From JABCYV01 sp035512155 (GTDB lineage: Bacteria; Acidobacteriota; Terriglobia; Terriglobales; Acidobacteriaceae), in the NCBI GenBank assembly GCA_035512155.1, contig DATKEN010000031.1, positions 1 to 64,000 on the forward strand: a stretch of 64,000 nucleotides of DNA, given 5' to 3'. Both the position numbers and the translations under genes were made by a program. The notes beneath the pieces were generated by a model that was not told the origin of the DNA, ran no database searches, and saw only the letters and a list, made by a program, of their open reading frames with translations. This document shows, in pieces, positions 26,058 through 35,190 of the stretch (position 1 is its first letter; the number at the start of each line of letters is the position of its first letter).

Positions 26058-27245
26058 ATGGCACAACACACCGTCGTTTCGATGCCAGGAGACGGAATCG
26101 GCAATCAGGTTTTGCCCGAAGCGCTGCGAGTTTTGAAGGCAGTCGAGTTCGATGCGGAATATATTCATGCCGACATCGGATGGGAGTGCTGGATCAATGA
26201 AGGCAACGCACTTCCGCAACGGACAATTGATCTGCTGGCCAAGCACAAGTTGGGATTGTTCGGCGCCATCACCTCAAAGCCCAACAAAGAAGCGCAGGCT
26301 GACCTGAAACCGGAATTAAGAGGCAAAGGCCACGTTTACTACAGCCCCATCGTCACCATGCGCCAGAAGTTCAATCTGGACGTATGCATGCGGCCTTGCG
26401 TTGGCTTTTTGGGCAATCCGCTGAATTACATTCGCAAGCGCGTCGATGGCGGCTTCGACGAGCCCCGCATTGACACTACGGTTTTCCGTCAGAACACCGA
26501 AGGTATGTATGCTGGCGTGGAATGGACGAACCCTCCAGAGAATGTGCGGGCTGCTCTGAATACACATCCTCGGTTCAAGGCTTTCGCCAGCGTGCCTCCC
26601 GCGGACTTGGCGGTGAGCGTGCGCATCATTACGCGGCCGGCGGCGCAGCGCATCGTCACGGCTGCGTTCGAATATGCCAAGAAGCGTGGCTTCAAAGGCG
26701 TGACTATCTGCGAAAAGCCCAATGTGGTGCGCGAGACCTCAGGAATGATGGAAGAGACAGCCAAGGAAGTGGCGAAGAATTATCCCGGAATTGCTTTGTG
26801 GTCTACCAACATCGACGCGCAGTTGATGTGGTTGAACAAGAATCCGGAAGATTACAACGTGATCGTCGCGTCGAACCTGTTCGGCGACATTTTGTCGGAT
26901 GCTTTCGCCGGACTCGTCGGCGGGTTGGGTTTTGCAGCTTCCGGCAACATTGGAGATGAGGTCGCGGTGTTCGAGCCGACTCACGGCTCAGCGCCCAAGT
27001 ATGCAGAATTGAATCCGCCAATTGTGAATCCGATTGCCATGATTCTGACCGGAGCGATGATGCTCGATCACATCGCAGAGGGTGCCAAGGCCGATCGCAT
27101 CCGCAAAGCGATTGCCGATGTGGTGAAAGAAGGTAAAGTCCGCACCTACGACATGATGCGTATTTCGGGTGGCGCGAAATCGATCACCCAGGGTGCAGCC
27201 TCGACCATTCAGATGACAGACGCGATATTGGCGAAGCTAAATTAG
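26058..27245 (+). CDS. Isocitrate/isopropylmalate/homoisocitrate dehydrogenase family
   Basis: 395-aa beta-decarboxylating dehydrogenase. Motifs: VVSMPGDGIGNQVLPEALR, GLFGAITSKPNKEAQ, RPCVGFLGNPLNYI, FRQNTEGMYAGVEW, the catalytic Lys in GVTICEKPNVVRETSG, DYNVIVASNLFGDILSD with the metal-binding Asp residues, and FEPTHGSAPKYA, where the His-Gly-Ser-Ala context favours NAD over NADP (by family rule). AGGAG lies just before ATG 26058. With the upstream hydratase it would turn a 2-hydroxy-tricarboxylate into a 2-oxo acid plus CO2, as homoisocitrate dehydrogenase does after homoaconitase. Substrate preference is open. Confidence 0.88.
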   Translation: MAQHTVVSMPGDGIGNQVLPEALRVLKAVEFDAEYIHADIGWECWINEGNALPQRTIDLLAKHKLGLFGAITSKPNKEAQADLKPELRGKGHVYYSPIVTMRQKFNLDVCMRPCVGFLGNPLNYIRKRVDGGFDEPRIDTTVFRQNTEGMYAGVEWTNPPENVRAALNTHPRFKAFASVPPADLAVSVRIITRPAAQRIVTAAFEYAKKRGFKGVTICEKPNVVRETSGMMEETAKEVAKNYPGIALWSTNIDAQLMWLNKNPEDYNVIVASNLFGDILSDAFAGLVGGLGFAASGNIGDEVAVFEPTHGSAPKYAELNPPIVNPIAMILTGAMMLDHIAEGAKADRIRKAIADVVKEGKVRTYDMMRISGGAKSITQGAASTIQMTDAILAKLN

Positions 27246-27292
27246 CGGCTGATAAAGATGGTTGCCTCGCTCAGCATGACCAAGTATAAGCA

Positions 27293-28510
27293 ATGACTCT
27301 TTCCCACGAAATTACGGCGACGCATTCGGCCGAGGCCGGGCAGTGGGGCAAAGACGTCCGGTCGGACCTGCACGTCACCATTGAACCACGCGATCGCGGC
27401 GGCCTGGAGATCACGCTCGAGTCCCGGGTCAAGCCATATTATGGCGATTCGATCCTCGCGCAGAGCCGACAGGTGCTGGAGTCGCTGGGTGTCAAGCATG
27501 CGCGGGTTCAGGTGCACGACGAGGGCGCGCTTCCCTTCGTAATTTCGGCGAGGATTGAAACCGCAATCAAGCGCGCTGGACTTGGAGACGGGCAAAAGGC
27601 ACTGCCTGATCCTGTAGCGTTGCCCGAGCGCTCGCCGCGCGACCGTTTGCGGCGTTCGCGTTTGTATCTGCCCGGTTCGGAGCCAAAATATTTCATCAAC
27701 GCCGGTGTGCACGGGCCAGACGCGATCATTCTCGATCTTGAAGACTCGGTTCATCACGGGCAAAAAGATGCCGCGCGCATCCTGGTGCGGAACGCATTGC
27801 GTGCAGTTGATTTTGGCGCCTGTGAGCGCATGGTCCGCATCAACCAGTTGCCCATGGGACTGGAGGACCTTGCCGAAGTTATTCCCGAGGCGCCCGACCT
27901 CGTGCTCATCCCAAAGACTGAGCATTCGCTTCAGGTAACAGAAGTGGAACGAATGATCAGCGAACTCATGGCTCGCCACCATCTGAATCGCCCCATCTGG
28001 CTGATGCCGATTGTGGAATCGGCGCTGGGGATCGAGAACGCATTTGCGATTGCGACCACAAGTCCCAACGTCTCCGCCCTCACGATTGGACTCGAAGACT
28101 ACACCGCCGACATGGGCGTGGCCAAGACCGCCGAGGGGCGCGAGTCACTCTACGCCCGCTCGCGGCTGGTGAATGCGGCGACGGCGGCGGGCATCCAGGC
28201 AATCGACTCTGTCTTCGGCGATGTGGGCGACTTGGATGGTCTCCGCCACTGGGCGGAAGACTCCCAGGCCTTGGGATTTGAAGGCATGGGATGCATTCAT
28301 CCCTCGCAGATTCCGGTAGTTCACGCGGCGTTCACCCCGTCGCAGGCGCAGATCGAGAGAGCGCTCAAAATTGTCGCCGCCTTCGAAGAAGCGCAGCAGC
28401 ACGGCCTGGGCGTGGTGAGTTTGGGATCGAAGATGATCGATCCGCCGGTGGTAGAGCGAGCCCAAAAGCTGGTGCAGCGAGCGCGACAAATCGGCTCATT
28501 GTCGTGCTGA
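27293..28510 (+). CDS. Citrate lyase acyl carrier (CitD)-beta subunit (CitE) fusion
   Basis: 405-aa fusion. Residues about 15-95 align with the citrate lyase gamma subunit CitD (SDLHVTIEPRDRGGLEITLE, YGDSILAQSRQVLESLGV, DEGALPFVISARIETAIKRA). Residues about 112-405 are a CitE-type aldolase (RLRRSRLYLPGSEPKYF, PDAIILDLEDSVHHGQK, MVRINQLPMGLEDL, MPIVESALGIENA, GLEDYTADMG, GMGCIHPSQIPVVH). The usual AGTLESSD carrier site is replaced by AGQWGKDVRSD, so attachment of the phosphoribosyl-dephospho-CoA group is uncertain. In citrate lyase CitE cleaves citryl-carrier to oxaloacetate and acetyl-carrier. The CitF gene follows 140 bases downstream. Confidence 0.88.
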   Translation: MTLSHEITATHSAEAGQWGKDVRSDLHVTIEPRDRGGLEITLESRVKPYYGDSILAQSRQVLESLGVKHARVQVHDEGALPFVISARIETAIKRAGLGDGQKALPDPVALPERSPRDRLRRSRLYLPGSEPKYFINAGVHGPDAIILDLEDSVHHGQKDAARILVRNALRAVDFGACERMVRINQLPMGLEDLAEVIPEAPDLVLIPKTEHSLQVTEVERMISELMARHHLNRPIWLMPIVESALGIENAFAIATTSPNVSALTIGLEDYTADMGVAKTAEGRESLYARSRLVNAATAAGIQAIDSVFGDVGDLDGLRHWAEDSQALGFEGMGCIHPSQIPVVHAAFTPSQAQIERALKIVAAFEEAQQHGLGVVSLGSKMIDPPVVERAQKLVQRARQIGSLSC

Positions 28511-28512
28511 GT

Positions 28513-28640
28513 AAGCGCATTGCCATGCTGAGCGAAGTCGAAGCATCCCTACTTGACAAGATGTGGCGTGGGGGCAGGGATCCTTCGAGTGCGCCATCGT
28601 TTCGCGAGCGAAACGATCTGCTCCGCTCAGGATGACAAGA
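28513..28640. repeat. Composite palindromic intergenic repeat
   Basis: Left part carries GCTGAGCGAAGTCGAAGCAT; right part carries GGGATCCTTCGAG, an inner palindrome (ATCGTTTCGC-GA-GCGAAACGAT, 28596-28617) and CTCCGCTCAGGATGACA. The left and right ends are inverted relatives of each other, and the right part is a clear copy of the element at 23917-23978. It fills almost all the space between the CitDE and CitF genes. Confidence 0.8.
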
Positions 28641-28650
28641 CAGGGATTTC

Positions 28651-30213
28651 ATGAGCGATCGCATCGAACTGGCCCAAAACGCCGCTAGGCGCATGGTGCC
28701 AGTCATGATCAACGGCAGGCCGCAGATTCCCTACCTCGGCATGGCTAACTACCAGCCGCGAGGACGGAAGGCTGCACCACCAGTGCGTTCCAGCAAAGAT
28801 TATCCGGAGAATGGCGATAAGCGCGTCGCCGGTCTGGAAACTGCTCTGCGTAAGTGCGGCCTGCGCGACGGCATGGTGATCTCCAATCATCATCATCTCC
28901 GCGATGGCGATCGCGTCGCCCTACTGGCGCTCGAGGCCGCCGCTAAAATCGGCGTGAGAGACCTCATGTGGTTCCCCAGCGCTTCCTTTCCTTCCCAGAA
29001 AGCCGCGATCGACCTGATGCAGTCGGGCGTGATTCATCACATTGAAGGCTCAATGAATGGTCCACTCGGCGACTATTGTACTCAAGGCAAAATGCGCGGC
29101 ACGGGAGTTCTACGATCGCATGGCGGACGCTGGCAGGCTATCCAGGATAGCGAAGTTCACATTGATATTGCCGTGATCGCCGCGCCCACCGCGGACGCAT
29201 TCGGCAACGCCGATGGCTCTCATGGCAAGTCTGCGTGCGGATCCCTGGGGTTTGCGTTGGCGGATTCGATGTATGCCGATCACGTCATCGCAGTCACCGA
29301 CAACCTGGTTCCTTTTCCTTGCATTCCCTGGCAGATTCAAGGCAACAACGTGGATTACGTTGTGGAAGTGGAGTCAATCGGCGACCCGGCAAAGATCGTC
29401 TCCGGGACCACGCAGATTACGCGTTCGCCGGACCGCTTGCGCATCGCGGAATTGGTTGCCAAGTTCTTGCGCGCAGCGGGAATCATGCGCAACGGCTTTT
29501 CTTTCCAGGCGGGCGCCGGCGGCATCGCACTGGCATTTGTCGACTATCTTCGCCGAATGATGAAAGAAGACGGCGTAAAGGCGCGTTTCGTTCGCGGCGG
29601 GTCCACCCGGTATTTAGTGGAGATGCTGCAGGAAGGATTGACAGACTACATTCTCGATGGCCAAACTTTTGATCTCGACGCCGTGAAGTCAATTGCCAAT
29701 GATCCCCGTCACGTCCCCACTTCGCCCTTTACCTCCTACAACTTTCACGGCAAGGGTAACTTCGCTTCAATGGTCGATGCCGTAGTTCTCGGCGCCACTG
29801 AAGTCGACGTGAACTTCAACGGCAATGTAGTCACCCACTCCGATGGCCGACTCCTGCATGGAATTGGCGGATGGCAGAATTGTCTCGCCGCCGGATGCAC
29901 CATCCTTGCAGTGCCATCTTTCCGTGACCGCATTCCCGTAATTGTGGATGAGGTCACCACGGTCACCGGGCCCGGCGAGTTGATCGATGTAGTGGTAACC
30001 GAGCGCGGCATCGCAATCAATCCGCAGCGATCGGATTTGCTGGATGCGGTGAAGGGATCGACCTTACCGATCCGGCCGATTCAGGACATCAAAGCGGACG
30101 TTGAACGAATCTGCGGTGGCAAACCAGCGCGCCCGAAGCTTGGAAATCATCCCGTTGCCGTGGTCAAATGGGTGGACGGTACGGTGCTCGATACCGTCTG
30201 GCAAATCAGCTAG
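28651..30213 (+). CDS. citF: Citrate lyase alpha subunit (citrate:ACP transferase)
   Basis: 520-aa protein matching CitF along its length: GMVISNHHHLRDGDRVALLA, SGVIHHIEGSMNGPLG, RSHGGRWQAI, HIDIAVIAAPTADAFGNADG, GKSACGSLGFALADSMYADH, FSFQAGAGGIALAF, LTDYILDGQTFDL, TEVDVNFNGNVVTHSDG, RIPVIVDEVTTVTGPGE, VVTERGIAINPQR. CitF swaps the acetyl on the carrier protein for citrate, giving citryl-carrier, which CitE then cleaves. The genes for carrier synthesis and acetylation (citX, citG, citC) are not in this window. A tricarboxylate other than citrate is possible given the neighbours. Confidence 0.93.
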   Translation: MSDRIELAQNAARRMVPVMINGRPQIPYLGMANYQPRGRKAAPPVRSSKDYPENGDKRVAGLETALRKCGLRDGMVISNHHHLRDGDRVALLALEAAAKIGVRDLMWFPSASFPSQKAAIDLMQSGVIHHIEGSMNGPLGDYCTQGKMRGTGVLRSHGGRWQAIQDSEVHIDIAVIAAPTADAFGNADGSHGKSACGSLGFALADSMYADHVIAVTDNLVPFPCIPWQIQGNNVDYVVEVESIGDPAKIVSGTTQITRSPDRLRIAELVAKFLRAAGIMRNGFSFQAGAGGIALAFVDYLRRMMKEDGVKARFVRGGSTRYLVEMLQEGLTDYILDGQTFDLDAVKSIANDPRHVPTSPFTSYNFHGKGNFASMVDAVVLGATEVDVNFNGNVVTHSDGRLLHGIGGWQNCLAAGCTILAVPSFRDRIPVIVDEVTTVTGPGELIDVVVTERGIAINPQRSDLLDAVKGSTLPIRPIQDIKADVERICGGKPARPKLGNHPVAVVKWVDGTVLDTVWQIS

Positions 30214-30284
30214 TCAGCAATCGCCAAAAACTTGAAGGAAAAGGAAGAGGGGACACGGCTCTCACCATGCCTCTCAGACGTTTA

Positions 30285-31766
30285 CTAATGCTGCAGACTG
30301 ATCATTCCATTGATCTGTACGCCGCTATCATTTTGCAGCAGGTACGCGTCGCTTCCGGAGATCAAGTAAAACACCAGGTCATTGTTGGTGAGGGAAAGGT
30401 TGCTGATTGTTCCTACGGCTCGCCCATTGCTGGACACCGAGTAATTTCCGGTCAGAACTCCGGGCGAGATCGCTCCTTGGCCAGTGGCGCTGCTATTGGC
30501 AACTTCGTTCAGCGTCAGCTTGCTGGTGCCGTCCCAAGTCAATGTTCCCAGACGGTCAAGAAGTTGGGTAGTGTCAAAGCCATCCATCATGAATGCGAAC
30601 TGGCCGTTCATAGTGGCGTTGGTAAACGTCCCCGACTGCAGATCGAGCGTGCCATCTTCCACCGCGTTCGAGTCATTGGTGATCAGGAAGAAGCCACGTG
30701 ACGGACTGACCATCCAGAACGTAGCCTGAACCGTTCCGCTGGAGGCATTAAGCGTGACTGTTGCCCGGCCATTTGCCGTGGTTGTGTAGCTCCCACCGGA
30801 AATCGTCGTAGAAAGATTGCTGCCGTCCTCCACCGCGTCAATCGCCCCGGTCGTGATCGAACCGCCGCTGGCGCTAAACGCGCCCACGGTGTCGACCGCA
30901 TTGATGCCATTATTTACCGTGTTGCCTCGCCCGCCAAAGGCATAGCTGCCTGAGAGCGCAGGCGAACTTTGCTTTTCTGCACGCCCAATGCCCAGCAGGC
31001 CGGAGGAACTCGACAGGAAGCGCACGTTATTCGCATCCACGACGTAGTAGATGAAGCTCAACGTAGTGTTGGAGCTATCGGTAAATGTGCCCGTCCCTCG
31101 TCCCAAATTGGGGGGAGCGTTGAATGAGCCAGTGAAAGTCAGAGGACTAGCAGTTCCGTTATTCAAAGTTCCGCCCCGGTCCACATCCATAGTGCCGGTG
31201 CTGACCGTGCCGCCAGACGCCGTAAAGACGCCGACACTCGCGGCAGATAGACTAAACATTTGCGACGTATTCGCGGTGTGCAGCCGGAAGGCAAACGTGC
31301 CTCCAGGGGCGGAGGAGGTCGCGGTGCTGTCCTGTAGCTCCGCCATTCCGCTGGAATTGAGACCTGCATCTGCCTCAATGAGGTAAGCCTTCGAAGAGCT
31401 CACTATCGTCACTGCCAAAGTGACTGTGCCCAAAGCATTATTCAAGGTCAGGCTTCCCGTACCGTCATTCTTAATGCTGTAGGTGCCCGCGCCAGTCGTG
31501 AGCGTAGGAGTTGCCCCTTCAGAAAAGTCATCCGACACATTCGTAAGATTGCCAATGCCATCAGCGACGAACACTCCGGCCTCATAATAGGGAAAGGCGT
31601 TGACCCCGTTCGTGGTGTCGGTCCCGGACAACTGGTAGACGTATTGCCCTTTCAGGCTGGCGTTGGAGAAATTTCCTTTGGGGATGAAAGGGCCAGGGCC
31701 GCTTGATCCACAACCTCCACAAAACATAAGCGAAAATAGGCCGAGAGGGAGAAACAGTTTCTTCAT
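30285..31766 (-). CDS. Repeat-containing surface lipoprotein
   Basis: 493-aa protein with a lipoprotein signal peptide (MKKLFLPLGLFSLMFCGGCG; lipidation at the Cys of FCGGC). The remainder is beta-rich, low in Cys and charged residues, and built of about four repeats of 110-120 residues, each starting with a LKGQYVYQLSG / APGGTFAFRLHT / LSGSYAFGGRG / MNGQFAFMMDG motif and ending with a KAYLIEAD / NVRFLSSS / RGFFLITND / DAYLLQND motif. Similar repeat lipoproteins are frequent in acidobacteria; function is unknown. It is probably surface or periplasm exposed. It converges with citF. Confidence 0.8.
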   Translation of the reverse strand: MKKLFLPLGLFSLMFCGGCGSSGPGPFIPKGNFSNASLKGQYVYQLSGTDTTNGVNAFPYYEAGVFVADGIGNLTNVSDDFSEGATPTLTTGAGTYSIKNDGTGSLTLNNALGTVTLAVTIVSSSKAYLIEADAGLNSSGMAELQDSTATSSAPGGTFAFRLHTANTSQMFSLSAASVGVFTASGGTVSTGTMDVDRGGTLNNGTASPLTFTGSFNAPPNLGRGTGTFTDSSNTTLSFIYYVVDANNVRFLSSSSGLLGIGRAEKQSSPALSGSYAFGGRGNTVNNGINAVDTVGAFSASGGSITTGAIDAVEDGSNLSTTISGGSYTTTANGRATVTLNASSGTVQATFWMVSPSRGFFLITNDSNAVEDGTLDLQSGTFTNATMNGQFAFMMDGFDTTQLLDRLGTLTWDGTSKLTLNEVANSSATGQGAISPGVLTGNYSVSSNGRAVGTISNLSLTNNDLVFYLISGSDAYLLQNDSGVQINGMISLQH

Positions 31767-31933
31767 GACGAATGCGCAGCCAGGTAGCCGCCTACTCCTT
31801 ATAGTGGGATGAGGGTCATTTTACCTGCATCTCTGTGAGAAACCCGGGACTGCTCACTGTTAACACACCTACAGCAGGAAAGTTGCCCGACGAATCTTAT
31901 GGGTACACAGCTTAGGCGTCTTTTCGTACGGAG

Positions 31934-34492
31934 CTACACCCGCTCGCCGCGGAGGACTTCTCGCACTTTGCGCGACAACATTTGCAGTGTAAAGGGTTTC
32001 TGCAGGAAGGCCGTTCCGGCTTCTAGTACGCCCTGGTGGACGATGGCATCTTCGGTGTAACCGGAGAGGAAAAGAACTTTAATGTCAGGATCGGAGGCGG
32101 AGAGTTGCTTGGCCAGCTCTCGTCCGCTCATCCCCGGCATCACGACGTCGGTGATTAGCATGTCGATTGGGCCGCGATAATCGGACGCCGTCCGTAGCGC
32201 TGCTTCGCCGTGCTCAGCTTCAAGAACCTTGTATCCTTTGGCTTCCAATGTTTCCCGCACCAGTTGGCGGACGGATTCTTCGTCCTCGACCAACAGCACC
32301 GTCTCCGAACCGCCAGTAGCAGATTGCGAAGCCCGCAAGGTGCCCAGAGGTTCGGCGGCATCCTCCACTCGCGCCAAGTAGATGCTGAAAGTTGTACCGC
32401 GGCCGACTTCGCTTTGCGCGAAAATGTAACCCCCACTTTGTTTAATGATGCCGTATGCTGTTGAAAGCCCCAGCCCTGTGCCCTTGCCTTTTTCCTTGGT
32501 GGTAAAAAAAGGCTCGAAAATCTGTAACTGAGTTTCTTTGTCCATGCCGTGTCCCGTATCAGAGATTGAAAGCATCACGTAGGGACCGGGCTGAATGTAG
32601 CTGTACTCGCGGCGCAGGTCGTCGTCGAGATTTACATTGGCGGTTCGGATGGTGAGCTTGCCACCGTTGGGCATGGCGTCCTTGGAATTGACCACCAGGT
32701 TCATAATGACCTGCTCAATCTGGCCGGCATCGGCCCGGGTCCGCCCCAGGTCCTCTGCCAGTTGGGTATTCAGTTCAATGTTCTCCCCAATCAAAGGACG
32801 CAGCAGCCGCTCGAGGTCCTTGACGATCGCGTTCACATCCACGACCTTGAGTTCCAGAAATTGCTTCCGGCTGAAGGCCAGCAGCTGCCGGGTAAGAGTG
32901 GTGGCGCGATCGGCGGCCTGCTGAACTGCGGCGATCTTCGGATAAAGAGGATTCCCTCGTGCGGTCTTTTCCAATAGAACTTCGGTATAGCCGCTGATCA
33001 CCATTAGAAGGTTGTTGAAATCGTGGGCAACGCCACCTGCCAAACGCCCCACAGCTTCCATTTTTTGCGCTTGCCGGAATTGATCTTCCAGCACCCGCCG
33101 TTCGGTCACATCTTCAGCAATCACTTCCAGGACGCGCTCGTTTTGCTCTGGAATGGTGACCGCGCGTCCGCTCAGGCGAACCGTGATGGCATTGCCGTCC
33201 TTCCTCTTCCAGCGTACCTCCATGTTCTGCAGACGGGTGCCGCGGTGAAATTGACTCATCAACCGCGCCTGCTCGGCAGGATCCGCAAAGACGTCCCGTT
33301 TGGGGTCCAGGGCCAGCACTTCTTCCGCCGAAAAGTAGCCCAACATCGCGGTCAGTGCCGGGTTTACATCTAGAAATTTTCCTTCCATGCTGGATCGGTA
33401 GATTCCATATACCGCGCTCTGCACCAGCGAGCGATAACGTCCCTCGGAACGCCGTAGAGCTTCCTCGTTGCGCCTGTGTTCGATGGCGCTGGCCAGTTGC
33501 TGAGATACGAAGGTCAGAATTTCTTTGTCTGTTTCTCGAAAGCGTACCCGGTCCGCATAAACCTGTACCACCAGCACGCCAAAAGTGTTACCCGCAGCTT
33601 TCAGAGGAACGCCGAGCCAGTCCACCGAAGGAGCGCCAATTAGCTCCACTTCACCACGCCGCACCAGTTGGTCGAAAAGGTCCGGGGTACACAGCAAGGG
33701 CTCGCCGGTCCGTAGCACGTATTCGGTTAGTCCACGGCCCAGCTTCTTGGGCGCGGGTCGAGGATCTTCCTGGTCCACGAAGTAAGGGAAGCTGAGCAAC
33801 TGGGTCAGCGGGTCATACACGGCAATATAGAAATTGCGGGCGTACATCAATTCAGCGACGATGCTATGAATTGCTGCATAGAACTGCTGCAGATCTTCCG
33901 CCGAGCTCGTCTTCTCGGCGATGCGGTAGAGTGCCGAACTGAGTGCCTCCGCCCGCTTCTGCTCGGAGATATCGCGATAAAGAACGCACGCCGCCACTTG
34001 TTTTCCACCGACAATGACGGGAGCGCTGGAGAGGAATACATCCACCAGGGAGCCATCTTTGCGCTGCCGCTTGGTTTCCAGCGTCACCTTGCGGCCCTGC
34101 GAAAGGGAGTCCGCAATCCAGCGCGTTTCCGAGTTGCGATCAGGCGGAACGATCAAGGTGTCAATCCGCCGGCCCAGCGCTTCTTCCGGAGCAAAGCCGA
34201 ACATACGTGTGAATTCCGCGTTCAGCCGCAAGATCTGGTGCTCTTGGTTGAGAATGGTGATGGCCTCGGGTGCGCATTCCACTAATTGCTCGAGGTAGGC
34301 CTTCTCTACTTCAGGACTGTCGAAATTGAAGACCGGATCTTCCTCAGTGAAGACGGGCGCTTGCTTGGTGGCCTCTGCAGCCTGACTTTCCGGATGGGAA
34401 AGCGTTGGGGTGCCGCGTTCCAGAGCTTGCTGGAGAAATCTGGCACGTGTAAGATCAGCCGACTTGGCTGGCCGGGTGACCTTATCACCCAT
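31934..34492 (-). CDS. Hybrid sensor histidine kinase (PAS-GAF-PAS-HisKA-HATPase-REC)
   Basis: 852-aa soluble sensor kinase with no clear membrane helix. Order: PAS (about 65-185, APEAITILNQEHQILRLNAE), GAF (about 195-345), second PAS (about 350-470), HisKA with the phospho-accepting His in GRLAGGVAHDFNNLLMVI (about 490), HATPase (NLVVNSKDAMPNGG, SISDTGHGMD, FFTTKEKGKGTGLGLST) and a C-terminal receiver (TVLLVEDEESVRQL, phospho-Asp in DMLITDVVMPG). It is a full phosphorelay front end whose output partner is not next to it. The signal is probably intracellular. The PilZ gene lies upstream on the same strand with a 117-base gap. Confidence 0.94.
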   Translation of the reverse strand: MGDKVTRPAKSADLTRARFLQQALERGTPTLSHPESQAAEATKQAPVFTEEDPVFNFDSPEVEKAYLEQLVECAPEAITILNQEHQILRLNAEFTRMFGFAPEEALGRRIDTLIVPPDRNSETRWIADSLSQGRKVTLETKRQRKDGSLVDVFLSSAPVIVGGKQVAACVLYRDISEQKRAEALSSALYRIAEKTSSAEDLQQFYAAIHSIVAELMYARNFYIAVYDPLTQLLSFPYFVDQEDPRPAPKKLGRGLTEYVLRTGEPLLCTPDLFDQLVRRGEVELIGAPSVDWLGVPLKAAGNTFGVLVVQVYADRVRFRETDKEILTFVSQQLASAIEHRRNEEALRRSEGRYRSLVQSAVYGIYRSSMEGKFLDVNPALTAMLGYFSAEEVLALDPKRDVFADPAEQARLMSQFHRGTRLQNMEVRWKRKDGNAITVRLSGRAVTIPEQNERVLEVIAEDVTERRVLEDQFRQAQKMEAVGRLAGGVAHDFNNLLMVISGYTEVLLEKTARGNPLYPKIAAVQQAADRATTLTRQLLAFSRKQFLELKVVDVNAIVKDLERLLRPLIGENIELNTQLAEDLGRTRADAGQIEQVIMNLVVNSKDAMPNGGKLTIRTANVNLDDDLRREYSYIQPGPYVMLSISDTGHGMDKETQLQIFEPFFTTKEKGKGTGLGLSTAYGIIKQSGGYIFAQSEVGRGTTFSIYLARVEDAAEPLGTLRASQSATGGSETVLLVEDEESVRQLVRETLEAKGYKVLEAEHGEAALRTASDYRGPIDMLITDVVMPGMSGRELAKQLSASDPDIKVLFLSGYTEDAIVHQGVLEAGTAFLQKPFTLQMLSRKVREVLRGERV

Positions 34493-34609
34493 CGCAGACC
34501 CCTCCCCATTTTGATTCGAGACTGATGTGGGATGTTAGATCGGCGGCTTGTCACCAGAAAGTTACGGAGGTAATTCGGCACAACACGGAAGGCCAAGCGG
34601 TGCTTAAGA

Positions 34610-34969
34610 TTAGGTTCCGGTCGCCAGCATCTCGCAGACTCGTTGGATAGCCTCGTGCTGTTCCGGGCTCATGGCCAGAAATTCGAAACCATGGCGCAAG
34701 CCATCGCGATAACGGACCAGGGCGCGAATCTTCATGGGATAGGGGGCCAGCGGTAGCGAGATCTCCATGGAGACGACTTCGCCTGGCTCCAATTCTCCGG
34801 TCAGCGTGCCGCCAATGCCATCTTGTCCCATTTCATTGGAACGCCCCCAAAGGGAAACAGTTTTGCCCTCGCGAAAGACATTGACCGACAGTCGAATGTC
34901 GAGCGGATAGCGTGGATAACGGCGTGGCGAGTTAGTTGGTGGCTTGGGGTCGGGCACACTGCTACTCAT
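34610..34969 (-). CDS. PilZ domain protein (c-di-GMP receptor-like)
   Basis: 119-aa single-domain protein. The RRYPRYPLDIRLSV stretch supplies the RxxxR c-di-GMP-binding motif, and the second motif, usually [D/N]xSxxG, appears as SNEMGQDGIGG, a relaxed version. The rest shows the PilZ beta-barrel pattern (EPGEVVSMEISLPLAPYPMK, LVRYRDGLRHGFEFL). It may bind c-di-GMP and regulate motility, polysaccharide or other outputs; the partner is not visible. Confidence 0.85.
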   Translation of the reverse strand: MSSSVPDPKPPTNSPRRYPRYPLDIRLSVNVFREGKTVSLWGRSNEMGQDGIGGTLTGELEPGEVVSMEISLPLAPYPMKIRALVRYRDGLRHGFEFLAMSPEQHEAIQRVCEMLATGT

Positions 34970-35190
34970 TGGTCTTTCTTAAGTCAATAAACTCTCTGTC
35001 GATCCATGCAAAGCCAACCGCGGAGAATGGCTAGTTCCCGTGCAAATGATGCTAGCATTTTTTTCCACCGCGTAACTATGAGTTCGAACGACCCCCCATC
35101 ACGTTGGTGAGGATCGAGAAGTAAAAACTAGCTAAGAAGCGACAGCCTGTTTCTGAGTTCGTGCTGTGGGCAGCCCGAGCCCTTGCATCA

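Noticed and set aside
24060..27245. Ordinary leucine biosynthesis (leuCD, leuB)
   Set aside because: The hydratase is a fused LYS4-like protein rather than separate LeuC and LeuD, and the neighbours are PrpD-like and citrate-lyase genes, not leuA. The dehydrogenase alone could be LeuB-like, so this cannot be fully excluded.
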